From contig LR990053.1 in NCBI GenBank assembly GCA_905147135.1, positions 10,428,501 to 10,492,500 on the forward strand: a stretch of 64,000 bases of DNA, in the 5' to 3' direction. A program made the position numbers and the translations under genes. Under the pieces are notes generated by a model. It had not been told where the DNA came from. It was given only the letters and a program-made list of their open reading frames with translations, and ran no database searches. Source of the stretch: Blastobasis lacticolella (Eukaryota; Arthropoda; Insecta; Lepidoptera; Blastobasidae). This document shows positions 44,140-54,209 of this stretch, piece after piece (the first letter of the stretch is position 1; each line of letters starts with the position of its first letter).

Positions 44140-45110
44140 CCATCACGTTTTAAATCCCTAAATTTTCGAGCTCGCTTCGCTCGCTCATTGCATTTTTGAT
44201 CACTCCACTGAAGAGCCAAATGATTTTTAACTCAGGGCGCTCGCTCATCATATCATTTTGATTTTTGCCCCCCGTCCCCTGAACCAAATCCAGGATCCGC
44301 GCCTAGGTGTAGTCAGGGGCGGATTTTGTGGGTACACAGAGCCTACGCCGCGTTTAAGTCAAAATCGGAGCATGCTTCTTCACTAATTTGTTACTTTTAT
44401 TATGTTCTCCTCAGCTCTATGAGACAAAATTCCAAAAATTCGAGCTTGCCACGCTGGCAAATTTTATTGAAATAATTATACTACCTATACTGCGTCGGTT
44501 ACATAATAGAAAATCAAAACTTTATTGAGCAAATTTTAAAAGGACTAAATGAATTGTTGTTTGAAATTTTAAAATTATAGTGTTTATTTGATCGAAAGTT
44601 CTACTGACCAAAATCTGGAATACCAACGTTTAAATTACTTACACTATTGACCAAATCGTTAAATTTCAATCAGTTCAAAAGAATTTTAATAAATCGATAC
44701 TATATAATTTGATAAGGGATAATTTGGTACTTTACATCTAACAACTTTTGGTCAGTCGTCCATTTGATGAAACATATATTTGGATTATAAACTTTGCTCA
44801 ATAAAACATTTTGTCTTTCAAATTTTGTTATTTTATTTATTGTCCTTTCAAAATTAGCTAAATTAAGTTTTGATTATGTAAACGCCGATTCCTCCATCTG
44901 GATTTATAAGCCAAAATACCAAAAAGCACAAACTAGCCGAGCTGGCTCATTAATTACTTATTTAGATTGAGCTAAGATACAAAAAATTTCGAGCTCGCTA
45001 CGCTCGCTCATTTCTTATTACATTCATACTGCCCGCATAATCAATCCGGATTTTAAGAGCCAATATACTCAAATATCCGAGCTCGCTACGCTCGCTCCTT
45101 CATTAATTCA
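44140..45110. repeat. Array of 'cgagctcgctacgctcgctca' blocks
   Basis: The near-palindromic word (tt)cgagctcgct(a/t)cgctcgctc occurs at 44165-44190, 44990-45012 and 45079-45100. Decayed versions lie at 44231-44250 (gggcgctcgctcatca) and 44437-44458 (ttcgagcttgccacgctggc). Each is followed by tcatt-type AT-rich text and preceded by 'ag..ccaaata/t' text. It behaves like a loosely periodic repeat, not a coding region. Confidence 0.6.
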
Positions 45111-46218
45111 TTACTTGTAATAAATGGAAAATAGCCCTAGATACGCCAATGCCCGCGCATTGTTTCCACACAAAATCATGCACGATAAAAACTATATTTT
45201 ATTTATAAAAGGACATGAAAATGGTATCCCACCTCTATGGACCACATAAAAATGATTAAAAAGTATTTATTCTGCCTTCTATAGAAATTGGTACACAACG
45301 TGTTTACAACCTCTTTTCACCACTTACATAAATAAAGATTAAAATAAAAAGAATTTATTCGGCCCACGCTAGGTTTATTGAAATTGATCAACAATATCTG
45401 TAAACCGTTAAGCAATTTCAATGATTTAATCATCCTTCACTTTGAAAATTTGCTCTCTACGACAGTTTGGTATTTTAAAAGAAAACTATTGTGTTGTAAT
45501 TGGGGATTTTATCTGCAATAACGACTTACGGCTTTTCTTTTATGGATTTCGAAATATACCTTGTGACTCGGTTGGTGATTCTATCTGGAACGACAACTTA
45601 CGGCGTGCTTACGGCTTTGATACACGGAAATTTTACAATTGTGTGTTCGACTACATTATTTAACCCGCTAAACGCTGCTCGTAAGTATTTACTTTTATTG
45701 TTACCTATGGTACATATAAAATGAATAAATAAATAAAATAAATATCTATCTAACACAAAGCTAGAGTGATTGATATTGTTGTGTTTATTTATCTATCTAG
45801 AACAAAAATCTTTCTTTTAGCTCAAAATATTAATTAAATTATAAAGGAGTTCCACACGAGCTAAGCCGCGGACAGAAGCTTGTTTACAAATACTTTATTT
45901 CGGTAGTGTATCGATCTAATTAAATTGAATTAAATCAGTTCACGTCATTTTCGTTCTTATTTCACTAATTATTCATTTGGTGATTCCCCAACCCTATAAT
46001 TTATCTTTGGTTGCTAGTACGCCATACTTGTTTACCACATAAGACAAATTACAACAAACTAAATATAATAGTGTCGCTCTCGATAGTTTGTGTTTCAAAG
46101 TGTGCAAGCAACGTTATACGTAGACGGACTCCCAGCTCTTGTAAACGTTTGCCTAACCAAGGAATCGCCTAATCATAGAATGTAGAAACTTTGTATTCCA
46201 TCCGCCTAACCAAGGATG
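45111..46218. other. Intronic filler with an imperfect internal duplication
   Basis: At 45505-45630 the text ggattttatctgcaataacgacttacggct is followed ~75 bases later by gattctatctggaacgacaacttacggcgtgct. Two overlapping frames there are open for ~70 codons. A GTAAGT follows at 45680. I see no acceptor and do not call an exon. Confidence 0.3.
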
Positions 46219-46430
46219 CGCCGTGTGGTGTCCGTCAATCGGCAGAGTAGAATTTAGCACCAACTCTTTCAATACAAGGGTATCGAAGAAGGCGACTAAT
46301 TAGTTAAAGGTCGGACTAGCTAAGACCTTGTCGGAAAAGGACTAGCGGCATTTTCTGTTGCATGTACTTGCAGATATGACCATTGGAGGAGGCAGTCCAG
46401 CAGTGGACTAGAGTAGACTGATGATAATAA
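46219..46430 (+). mobile_element. Family C element, diverged
   Basis: gccgtgtggtgtccgtcaat, ggcagagtagaatttagcacc, gaaggcgactaattag, ending ggaggcagtccagcagtgga and gactgatgataa. Lies 40 bases from the exon at 46470, in the downstream intron. Confidence 0.7.
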
Positions 46431-46469
46431 CCAAGAAAAGCGAATATCTGACTCAGCAAAGGTACTCAC

Positions 46470-46592
46470 TGCCCCACAAAGGCGGGTGTGGGCACCCGAA
46501 GGTGCTGCGAGCGGCGCGGCCGGTCCGCGTCACTGTCGCTCTCGTCTGCCGCCGCGGCTGCGCCCACGCCGGTCGACCCGCCGGACGACGAC
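46470..46592 (-). CDS. Internal exon of the long minus-strand gene (exon c)
   Basis: Minus strand: acceptor ttacccacatcccag, donor ggca|GTGAGTACC. It is 123 bases, entered with one base and left with two. It reads SSSGGSTGVGAAAAADESDS, then DADRPRRSQHLRVPTPAFVG. It is a disordered Ser/Gly/Ala linker, an acidic casein-kinase-2-like cluster (DESDSDAD) and a basic patch (RPRRS) that would suit a basophilic kinase. Entry phase matches the exit GA| of 61015-61114 (Glu at the joint) and exit CA| matches 10853-10960 (Gln at the joint). It is very GC-rich compared with the introns. It may be an alternatively used linker exon, because removing it would keep the frame (GA| to G|). Family not recognised. 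Confidence 0.75.
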
Positions 46593-46599
46593 CTGGGAT

Positions 46600-47190
46600 G
46601 TGGGTAATCGATTTATAAATTTTGTAAAAGTGCTCCTTAGGATACACTAGATGGCGGTGCAGGTAAATTAAAACTATTTGATCCCCAGTGTTGCGAATTC
46701 TTCTGTCGGAGGCTAAAATTTACGTCGGGTCGCTGTACCAGGGAAGTAAGTAAGTAAGTATCGATCCCGCCCGTGACGGCGACGACGATCAGCGACGGGA
46801 AGACTTCTTTGGATATTAATCCAGAGAAGTCTTTAAAATAGTAGCGATTAAGGTAACATATTGCATCAATATTTTTGCAATTAATGGGCAGGCAGATGTT
46901 TCATAACATTAAGAACTGACTGAAATGTTCAATTCTCAATTTTTTGGAGAAGCCTAGCCATTAATCTAAAAATTTTGATTGAGTAGTTAAATTGTTTTTG
47001 GAGGAGCGAAAAATATTCTTAAAACATTGATTAGTTGGATTGTTTACAGAAAAAATGCCCGCCGCTGCGGAACCCTGTACGACGACGACTGGTTATTCAT
47101 TTTCTTACAACTTTTCCTCTTTATGTATTAGCACAAAACAGTGCAATATGGGGTGTCTTTATTCTGTGGTGGTGAACTTGATTTTTGCTA
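46600..47190. other. Intron between exons c and b, filler
   Basis: GTAAGTAAGTAAGTA short tandem run at about 46744-46758. Otherwise nothing. Confidence 0.35.
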
Positions 47191-47196
47191 ACCCGT

Positions 47197-47227
47197 GGTT
47201 TGGATCAATCGGCTATTGATCCAAACC
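47197..47227. other. Perfect 13-bp inverted repeat, 5-base loop
   Basis: ggtttggatcaat (47197-47209) pairs exactly with 47215-47227 around cggct. Confidence 0.75.
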
Positions 47228-47968
47228 GAGTTCAAATGGAGTCGAGTTGTCTGGAACATTGTGCGGATCGCTACTGCGAGAGATGTTCATGATTTAAAGT
47301 TGTCTTAAGTTTAGTACATAATACAATACAAGTTAATAAAGTACATAGATAAGTGTTTTACAATACCTAATTCAAAATGTTGGCTATACTTTGATACTGT
47401 CTGTCAAAACGTCGCTATTTAAAAATACACTGGTGGAGTAAAAGTCGACCCTACTTTTGGAAAATCATTTAAATCTAGGTAGCAAACTTAATTATATGAA
47501 ATATGATTATCATTTGAAAGTGTCCTTCTTAATTTAAAAGAATGCGATACAAGCTGAAAAGTGTTATTTTATCAAAAGCCAGTCAACAAACCTGGAGTAA
47601 AATGTTTGTCCTTCCTATTAATATACATTTAATTGAGCAAATTTTTTATTATTATTCTGGTTAGCAAGGAATTATTTTTTCCTAAAGTGACGCTTTAGGA
47701 AACTAATTATTCATTTACATTTTTCGTACTCCGTGCATTTTACGAGTCTGTACTGTGCGTGTGTGTCGCAGCGCAGTAACAATTATCGTAGAGAAGATAA
47801 CATGGCGCTTCTGGTATTTTACAATTCGCTAAGGATGTAGGTAACATCCCGTCATGATGGCGTATCAATTTTTTTATAAACTCCAAGGATTGTAGGCGTA
47901 TTAATTAACGTTTGATGATTTATTAATTAATACATATTACTTTAACAGTTGGTGTTTTTGTTATTTAT
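47228..47968. other. Intronic filler
   Basis: At 47430-47460 tacactggtggagtaaaagtcgaccc resembles a Tc1-like transposon end. No partner end was found nearby. Confidence 0.3.
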
Positions 47969-48290
47969 AATGGCCGTGTGGTGTCCAGCATATTAGACTA
48001 GCAACTCGTGGGTGTCATACAAGGCGACTAATGTTTTCGAGGCAAAAGATGTAGAGTCTCCGTAGACTGGAAAATGGGCAGCAGCCTGTTCTATTGTTAT
48101 ATTTCCCAAGATACAGGTTATTCCTAGTTTGGGAAGCAGGGCAACCAAAATTTATAATTTGTTATATTTATAACACTGCCATCTCCAACCCACCTGCCAA
48201 GCGTGGAGATTATAGCAACAACCTCCCCTCTCGAGGGAGAGGGCCTAAGTCCTGTAATAGACTGTTAGGGCCTGTGAGGAGGAGGGTTGA
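47969..48290 (+). mobile_element. Family C element with 54-bp extra segment
   Basis: gccgtgtggtgtccagcata to gtcctgtaatagactg..ggcctgtgaggagg. Relative to the copies at 33824 and 35216 it has 48105-48158 inserted between two exact copies of ttgttatattt (48094-48104 and 48159-48169). Either this is a small insertion with an 11-bp duplication, or the shorter copies lost the segment by recombination between the direct repeats. Confidence 0.7.
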
Positions 48291-48294
48291 CCGT

Positions 48295-49713
48295 TGATAC
48301 GATACAACCGCTCTGTGGTCGCATTCAAAGTACAAAGCCGCTATAGAGCATCACAACGGCGGCCGTATTTCCTAATTTCGCTGTTTTCGGTCGCACTTTA
48401 TCGATATTAAAGTATTCTTGTTCCCGCAACGTAGACCAGATGCGAGTCTGCTTTACAGAACGTTCCGGTTTCGAATATTGCCCGGCGGGGCATGAATTGA
48501 AATTATTAATTTTAGTTTCTTATATGGTAAGATCACACTTTTAGATAACAGCGTTTATTTATTCACAAATATGCTGTTTTACGACGAAAATCTTTTCCAT
48601 GTTTTAAGTAAAAAATCCAGAGTTCTTTTAAAAAATATTCATGTACATGTACATGTATATTACAGTATAACTTATGCTATTGCACAAGAGCACGGGTGTC
48701 TCATATTTACATCATGCGTCGAAATCGAGGCAATAATGGCCACTTTACGGGCAAGTGCGTTTATGGTATAGACGAGTATGGGTAGCGTGAATGAGATGTA
48801 AGGGTGTGATGTGATGTGATGTGATGGGTGAGTGTAAGGGTTAAAATAGCTTGGTGATGAAATAATTTAAGATGTATGTGCATACTTTCATAACTTCAGA
48901 AAAAAATCAAATATAGTAATAACGCGGCTTTTAGGTCTTTCGAAATACTCGTAGCAAGTGCCTGATGGTAAAAGACAGAAATATTTAGCCATAGATACAG
49001 TGGGCATTAGGTAATGTTGCAAATTATTTTAGAATGGAAAATGGGTACTGCTGTAAAATATGATTACACACCTGCTATTCGACAATGTAAAGTAAGACAT
49101 TAAACCCGCAGTGAGATATTAATATTTTAATCTCCCACAAGGGATTAAAGTGATTTGTTTGGATCATGAAAACTTGTTTGAAAACTCTTAGCATTTACTT
49201 GTAAAGACCATTTATTTGAAAATGCAACTGGCCACAAAATAATTTTATGTACTATACTCCTCGAAACCCAGGCTCCGGTGGCCGAGTCTCCGAACCTAGA
49301 GATGCTCCTGGTGAAAGTTCTAAGGAGGTATTTAATCATGTATAACAGTTTTAAACTCCCCAATGAATATGTATACAAAGTGTTTTAGCTAATTTATTAC
49401 CGTGGGAAAAGTATAGCGTGAACAGATTAGCTTCCGTGGCTGGACTGCACTACCTATACAGAGTGTAATTATTAAAATTTATAGCGATAGTGTTGTCAAG
49501 CAATAAATTTGCAAGTTTAAATGACCACCTTTAAATACCTTGGCATGCTAAGCTCAGTTTAAAAGCCGCAAACGATTAATTTTCGCTTAGGTAGTTTTCA
49601 TTGCACACTTGTTTCACGCCATGATGCCGATCACCTAGAAGTACATATATTAAGCACAATGCACGTTATACGGTAGAGTTACCGTTAAGGTAGGTAATGT
49701 TTAGCAGGAAAGC
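48295..49713. other. Intronic filler
   Basis: Includes a (GTGAT)n run at 48811-48833 and a tatcgata word at about 48399. No exon was found. Confidence 0.35.
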
Positions 49714-49945
49714 TAAAGTACCGACCAAACTGGAGCTCAAATGCGGTGTCGCTGCGATAGCGTGACTCGTCGTCTCATGCGTCGAGTTTTTGACGCGAGC
49801 CGTCCACACTGGTGTTTAAAATACGCTGTCGCTGCGGATAACTGAACTGTAATGTTTTTGACACAGAAACAGTACGAGCGTGAGCCGCTGAGTCGCGTCA
49901 TCGCAGTGACAGCGTATTTTGAGTTTCGGTTTGGTCGGTCCTTTA
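49714..49945. mobile_element. 232-bp fold-back MITE
   Basis: taaagtaccgaccaaactgg..agctcaaatgcggtgtcgctgcgatagcgtgactc on the left pairs, with scattered mismatches, with the complement of about 49885-49945 (taaaggaccgaccaaaccg..ctcaaaatacgctgtcactgcgatgacgcgactc). TIRs are ~60 bp. An internal repeat of the tacgctgtcgctgcg word lies at 49820. No frame. Confidence 0.75.
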
Positions 49946-49949
49946 CTCT

Positions 49950-50470
49950 TATTAAGTTTTATAAATACGTACGATCAGTTATCTACTGTAATTATCACAA
50001 CATAGGCACTCATTAGAAAGTTACAGCTAAATAGTTTTTAACTATTAATGAAAACTGTGAAATACATTCTTATTTCATAACATGTCTCTAACTACTTAAG
50101 TATGTTCAAATTAAAAAGTCATTTAAAATCTATCTACATTATATAATAAACCCTTTTGCAAATAAACGGGCACTTTATATTATTTTCTCTATCACAAAAT
50201 AATTACTATCATGTGGTTTTATTATGACAATGTAATTTAGCATGTTATTTGAAGTATATAAAGTAGCAGTAAAATTTAAGTTTAAAAAAATAAAACTATT
50301 GATTAATGTAAAATTGTTTTATTAATGGTGGCACTTGTTGACGCTGTTACTTGCTTACTACTAAATTTTTTAAAAAATTGGATTATTTACGAGAATAAAT
50401 AAATCAAATTTTTCTTTTTACATGCTATACCACTTTTTGATACAGTTGATAAAGCAGTAAGGGCCGGTTG
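49950..50470. other. Intronic filler
   Basis: Very AT-rich, no feature. Confidence 0.35.
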
Positions 50471-50476
50471 AAGAAG

Positions 50477-50645
50477 GTTAATTTACGTGGTTGTTCGCAA
50501 ACTGACGTGTCTCAGCGACTTCATGTGAGTCGTTCGACTGTCCAGAGGACTTGGCAACGGTAACTAGAGACCGGTTCGGTCAAAAGCAGACATTCGGGAA
50601 GAAAACGATACACTGAGCCACGAGATTACCGTGGACGAAGAAGTA
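50477..50645 (+). pseudogene. Tc1/mariner-type transposase N-terminal fragment
   Basis: The frame reads VNLRGCSQTDVSQRLHVSRS, then TVQRTWQR, a TAA, and LETGSVKSRHSGRKRYTEPR. This is the paired-like helix-turn-helix DNA-binding region of Tc1-like transposases ('G.SQ..VA..L.VS.STV.R...R..ETG....R...GRKR'). One in-frame stop is present, the catalytic DDE/D domain is absent downstream and no TIRs were found, so it is a dead relic. Confidence 0.75.
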
Positions 50646-50649
50646 AGAG

Positions 50650-51103
50650 AAGTAGAACGTAAAATTACTTAGTTGCCCGTTTTTTGCAAAGGAGTGTATT
50701 TTACTAATAGGTATGCAAGTAAGAACTTACCGAAAAATTCTCTTGAGGCGGCTAATGACTTGAAATTTAATAAACACTTTCACCACACACTAGGAATCCG
50801 ATATTCTGTCCTTTTTCATTTCTTATGCTATAAATGGACGCAAAATAGTAACACAGTCATCTTCTTTATGCATTACTCTTTTTTAAATCAGCATGAAAGA
50901 ATGTTTGTATTTGGAAGGTTAATGAGGTAGATAAATTATGCTGTAACAAAATGGGCACTTTGTTTTTAGAACCTTGAAAATTTATTAAAATATAATTCTA
51001 TATAGGTATCTTGCGACTGTGGCGTAATTTTATTTTGTCTTTAATTTAAAAATAAAAAGTCTTTGCTATCGTTCTGGCAGATTTTATAGATTTGATAGAG
51101 GAC
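50650..51103. other. Intronic filler
   Basis: No feature recognised. Confidence 0.35.
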
Positions 51104-51496
51104 CAGTGATGTTACGGAGCTTCAGTTCCGATTTCGATATGTCGGAACTTCCGATTAATATCACACTTCCGGTTCCGACTTCGGTTCCGATAATATTCAA
51201 TGGGAAGTTGTAATCGATCATTAAAGGTTTCGATCAATTATTCAAAGCGCAACGGGCGTTGGCGGTCGTCTGCGGGCGGCGGCATTCGGTCAAGATTATG
51301 TTTATACATGCCGCGCTCGCGGGGAACCACCTTTCCCGCAGGTCTTCACGTGCTTCCTATCGATATATGTACTCTTTGACTATTGCTTCTTCATCTCTTT
51401 TCTACTTCCGATTCCGATTCCTAGTAATCCATAATCCAAATTTGTAATTTCCGACTCCGATTCCGTTCCGATAAAACCACATCCGTTACATCCCTA
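51104..51496. mobile_element. hAT-like non-autonomous element, ttccga-rich
   Basis: The left end cagtgatgttacgga and the complement of the right end, agggatgtaacggat (51482-51495), form short TIRs of the hAT 'CAGGGATG' type. The subterminal regions are packed with ttccgattccga words on both sides (51125-51200 and 51395-51480). The core (51240-51330) is GC-rich. An 8-bp TSD was not visible, so the copy is old. Confidence 0.55.
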
Positions 51497-51499
51497 AGC

Positions 51500-52400
51500 C
51501 ATCCCTATGTTTCCATTCTTAAATAAAAGTTTGTCATCTACAGAATTATTTCGTGCTACACTATGTGTATGCGAGTGAATTTGAATAACTTCTGCTCACA
51601 TTTGTGTTCTTTTACCTCAGTATTTTTGCTAGAAGATATACCGGGTTAAGCACACGTAACTTGATCTGTGCCAATATGAATCGGGGTCGATAGAATTTTT
51701 ATCCCCTGTACAGTGCTCTAAAAAAATGAGGGCGCCACTATCTATGCGAACTTGTCAAAATCACATATAACTTGGCAACACTGAACAATACTTTGTATTA
51801 AAATATCCAGAGGCTCCCGGGAGTCGAACACAAACGAACAGGCTTTAAAAATGAAAATATTAAAGGAGGACCGGAATGGAATCCAGCTAAAACAAAAGCC
51901 ATTCTTTTCCGTGCAAATACGTAGAATTCTCTGATAGTTTATTCAAGAGGTGCGGAGCGTGTAATTTCCGTTACTCGGCCCCTCAAGGAGGCGTAGTAGG
52001 CCTTCTGTACAAACCATGACTAGGCATCTTCTGATACAAAACCCAAATTGGATTAAACATCCATTAATGTAGTTAAAGATGGAGATTGTTGGAGAAGACT
52101 TTTGTCAAGGGACAAGCTAGTAAATAAGAGCAATCGGTTGTCGATGTGTAGTAAATTTAGATTTAAGGAAAATAAATGTAATTAGTAATAAAGGATTATT
52201 TTACTTTATTTTTATTAATGTAGTTAACAATATGTACCCACTTTTAGTCCTTTTACTTCAATTGACTTATATATTTTATTTTATTAACTGATCGGTAACT
52301 ACACTACGGACTAAATGAAATACCTATATTTAGCTTAATCTCTGTGACGCATGACGGTGTAAAATGTTCAAATACAGTACGTAAATAAGTCAATTTATTG
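51500..52400. other. Intronic filler
   Basis: No feature recognised. Confidence 0.35.
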
Positions 52401-52700
52401 ACCTGATGGAAAGTGGTCACCACTGCCTATAGACATTAGCAACACCAAGAGTATCGCTAATGCGTTGCCTACCTCTATAACACGTTGCTCTGGCAGCAAA
52501 AGGCAAATGTCACTCCACTGCCAAAGCCACGGTTCCCCAAATCCCCACCCCATGGAGCACTGGAAACCTTACTCACCGGCAGAAACACAATACTATTTAA
52601 ATGAGTATTATTTAGATGCGATATTCTGTAAGGTGGAGGTACTTCCCCAGTCGGGCGGCTCCAATTCGAACGAGATACCCCGCTATGCCCTACCTCTCTT
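52401..52700 (+). mobile_element. Family B repeat, young copy
   Basis: From gacctgatggaaagtggtca to ccccgctatgccctacctct it matches 37018-37320 with about 7 differences. It lacks the first ~40 bases of that copy (the gtaggcaaacaggcaagcg segment) and ends before a run of nine or ten A. Confidence 0.8.
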
Positions 52701-52714
52701 TAAAAAAAAAAGGA

Positions 52715-53679
52715 TATTATATCACGGGGTGCCCATCATTGGTACCAAAATTTTTACCTCTAAAAACCAACAAAATATGGTATTTAAATCGGTAATATAG
52801 TCGATCGAAGATTAATATGTTATATGTTAATAAACCTTACTTTACGCACGAGAGATATAAAATCCAAGTTAGCTAGTTATATTTCACGGACCAGGCATCG
52901 GTGCCAAAATTGTTTAACAAAATATAGTATTTTAATCCAGAATACTGTCTATCGAAGATTTTAATGTTAAATAATCTTACTTTACGCACGAGACATCACA
53001 TCCAGGTTTTACGGACCATAAATAATGAATTGATTTAACAACCTAATATTACGTAACTTATGTGTACTAAGTAGGTATAATATGTATTGCAGCGTTGTCG
53101 GTACGAGTTAGACGCCTTACAAATGCAGCTCTACATGGCTGTTCAATTTAAACAGTATCTAATAAAACATTCCACGTAATTTGCTTCTAGAAAATGTCAT
53201 TGGCATTGTCTGTCGCTATTTCATTCAGGGGTCAACTCAGTCCACATCCAACTCAGCCCGCGGGCTGTAATGACCACTATCAATTATTATAAAGGCACTT
53301 TCCTCTTAATGTATCTAAGATATTACATATACTTGAATTCCCTATAACACTATTAGGTTGGGTATGATAAATAAGGAACCTCAGTAAGATAACTAAAGTC
53401 CCAAAATCGTTATTTATTATTTTACATTCAGCAGACTCCACTGTAATAATTTCTTTTGGATGTTCTACTGCTCGTACTACAGTATTTGTTATGACTTTCT
53501 GAGGCTGTTGCCACAGCCAAATTCTATCATCGCACCGGTCGCCATCAGGGAGTTCATCCTAACAGCTTGGAAGCAAATTGGTCCTGAACTGTGTGGTTCC
53601 ATAGGAACTCTCTCCCACTAACGAATGAACTCTCTGGAGAGGTTTTCCCTGGTATAACATGGAATTCTTCAAGAAAGGA
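52715..53679. other. Intronic filler
   Basis: ccttactttacgcacgagag at 52835 recurs as cttactttacgcacgagaca at 52976, with matching flanks (tcgatcgaagattaatatgtt / ctatcgaagattttaatgtt). It is a short diverged tandem duplication of ~140 bases. Confidence 0.45.
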
Positions 53680-54205
53680 GTGACATGTTTTTACGGGATC
53701 GGCAACGCGTGGGTGATGCCCCTGGTATTGCAAACGTCCATAAGCTGCGTCCATTTCTCCCACTCATACTACGGTTATAGAGTGAGCTCCCTGGAGAGGT
53801 TTTTGATTTTCGACAAATGTTTATCTTGGGATCTTTCTAAATCATGAAGTACCCTTGACAACGTCATTTGTAATCAAACTAAATTAAAGTGGGAGTTGGA
53901 GAAATATAGTAGTCAGAAATTTAACTAACTTCGACGCCTTTTCTTCGAGTTCTTAACCGATTTTTCTCGCCTAAGTACCTAAGGCAATCTTTTTTGGGAA
54001 CTTCCGTTCAGAAACCCTAAAAACATGGAGTTTTTAATCCTAGAAAGAAATTAAACGGTTTTTACGGGATCGGCAACTCGAGAGTGATACGAGTATCAAT
54101 AGGGGTACCAGTAAAGGTGATATAATAGTATGTGGCTTCCATAGGCTGTGGTAACTGCTTATCATCAGGCTGTAAGCGTGTTTGCCAACTAAGTCGATGG
54201 GTAAC
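53680..54205 (-). repeat. Two adjacent family-B-like fragments, reverse
   Basis: gggatcggcaacgcgtgggtgatgcccctggtattgc (53696-53732) and gggatcggcaactcgagagtg (54066-54086), the latter followed by ggctgtggtaactgcttatc and atcaggctgtaagcgtgttt. They parallel 570-690. The segment between them (53760-54060) duplicates the gagctccctggagaggttt / gaactctctggagaggttt word at 53632 and 53780. Confidence 0.5.
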
Positions 54206-54209
54206 AAAA

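Noticed and set aside
53554..53763. 69-codon minus-strand frame with QDQFASKLLG end
   Set aside because: Overlaps duplicated repeat text (53632 and 53780) and family-B-like fragments. More likely repeat than gene.
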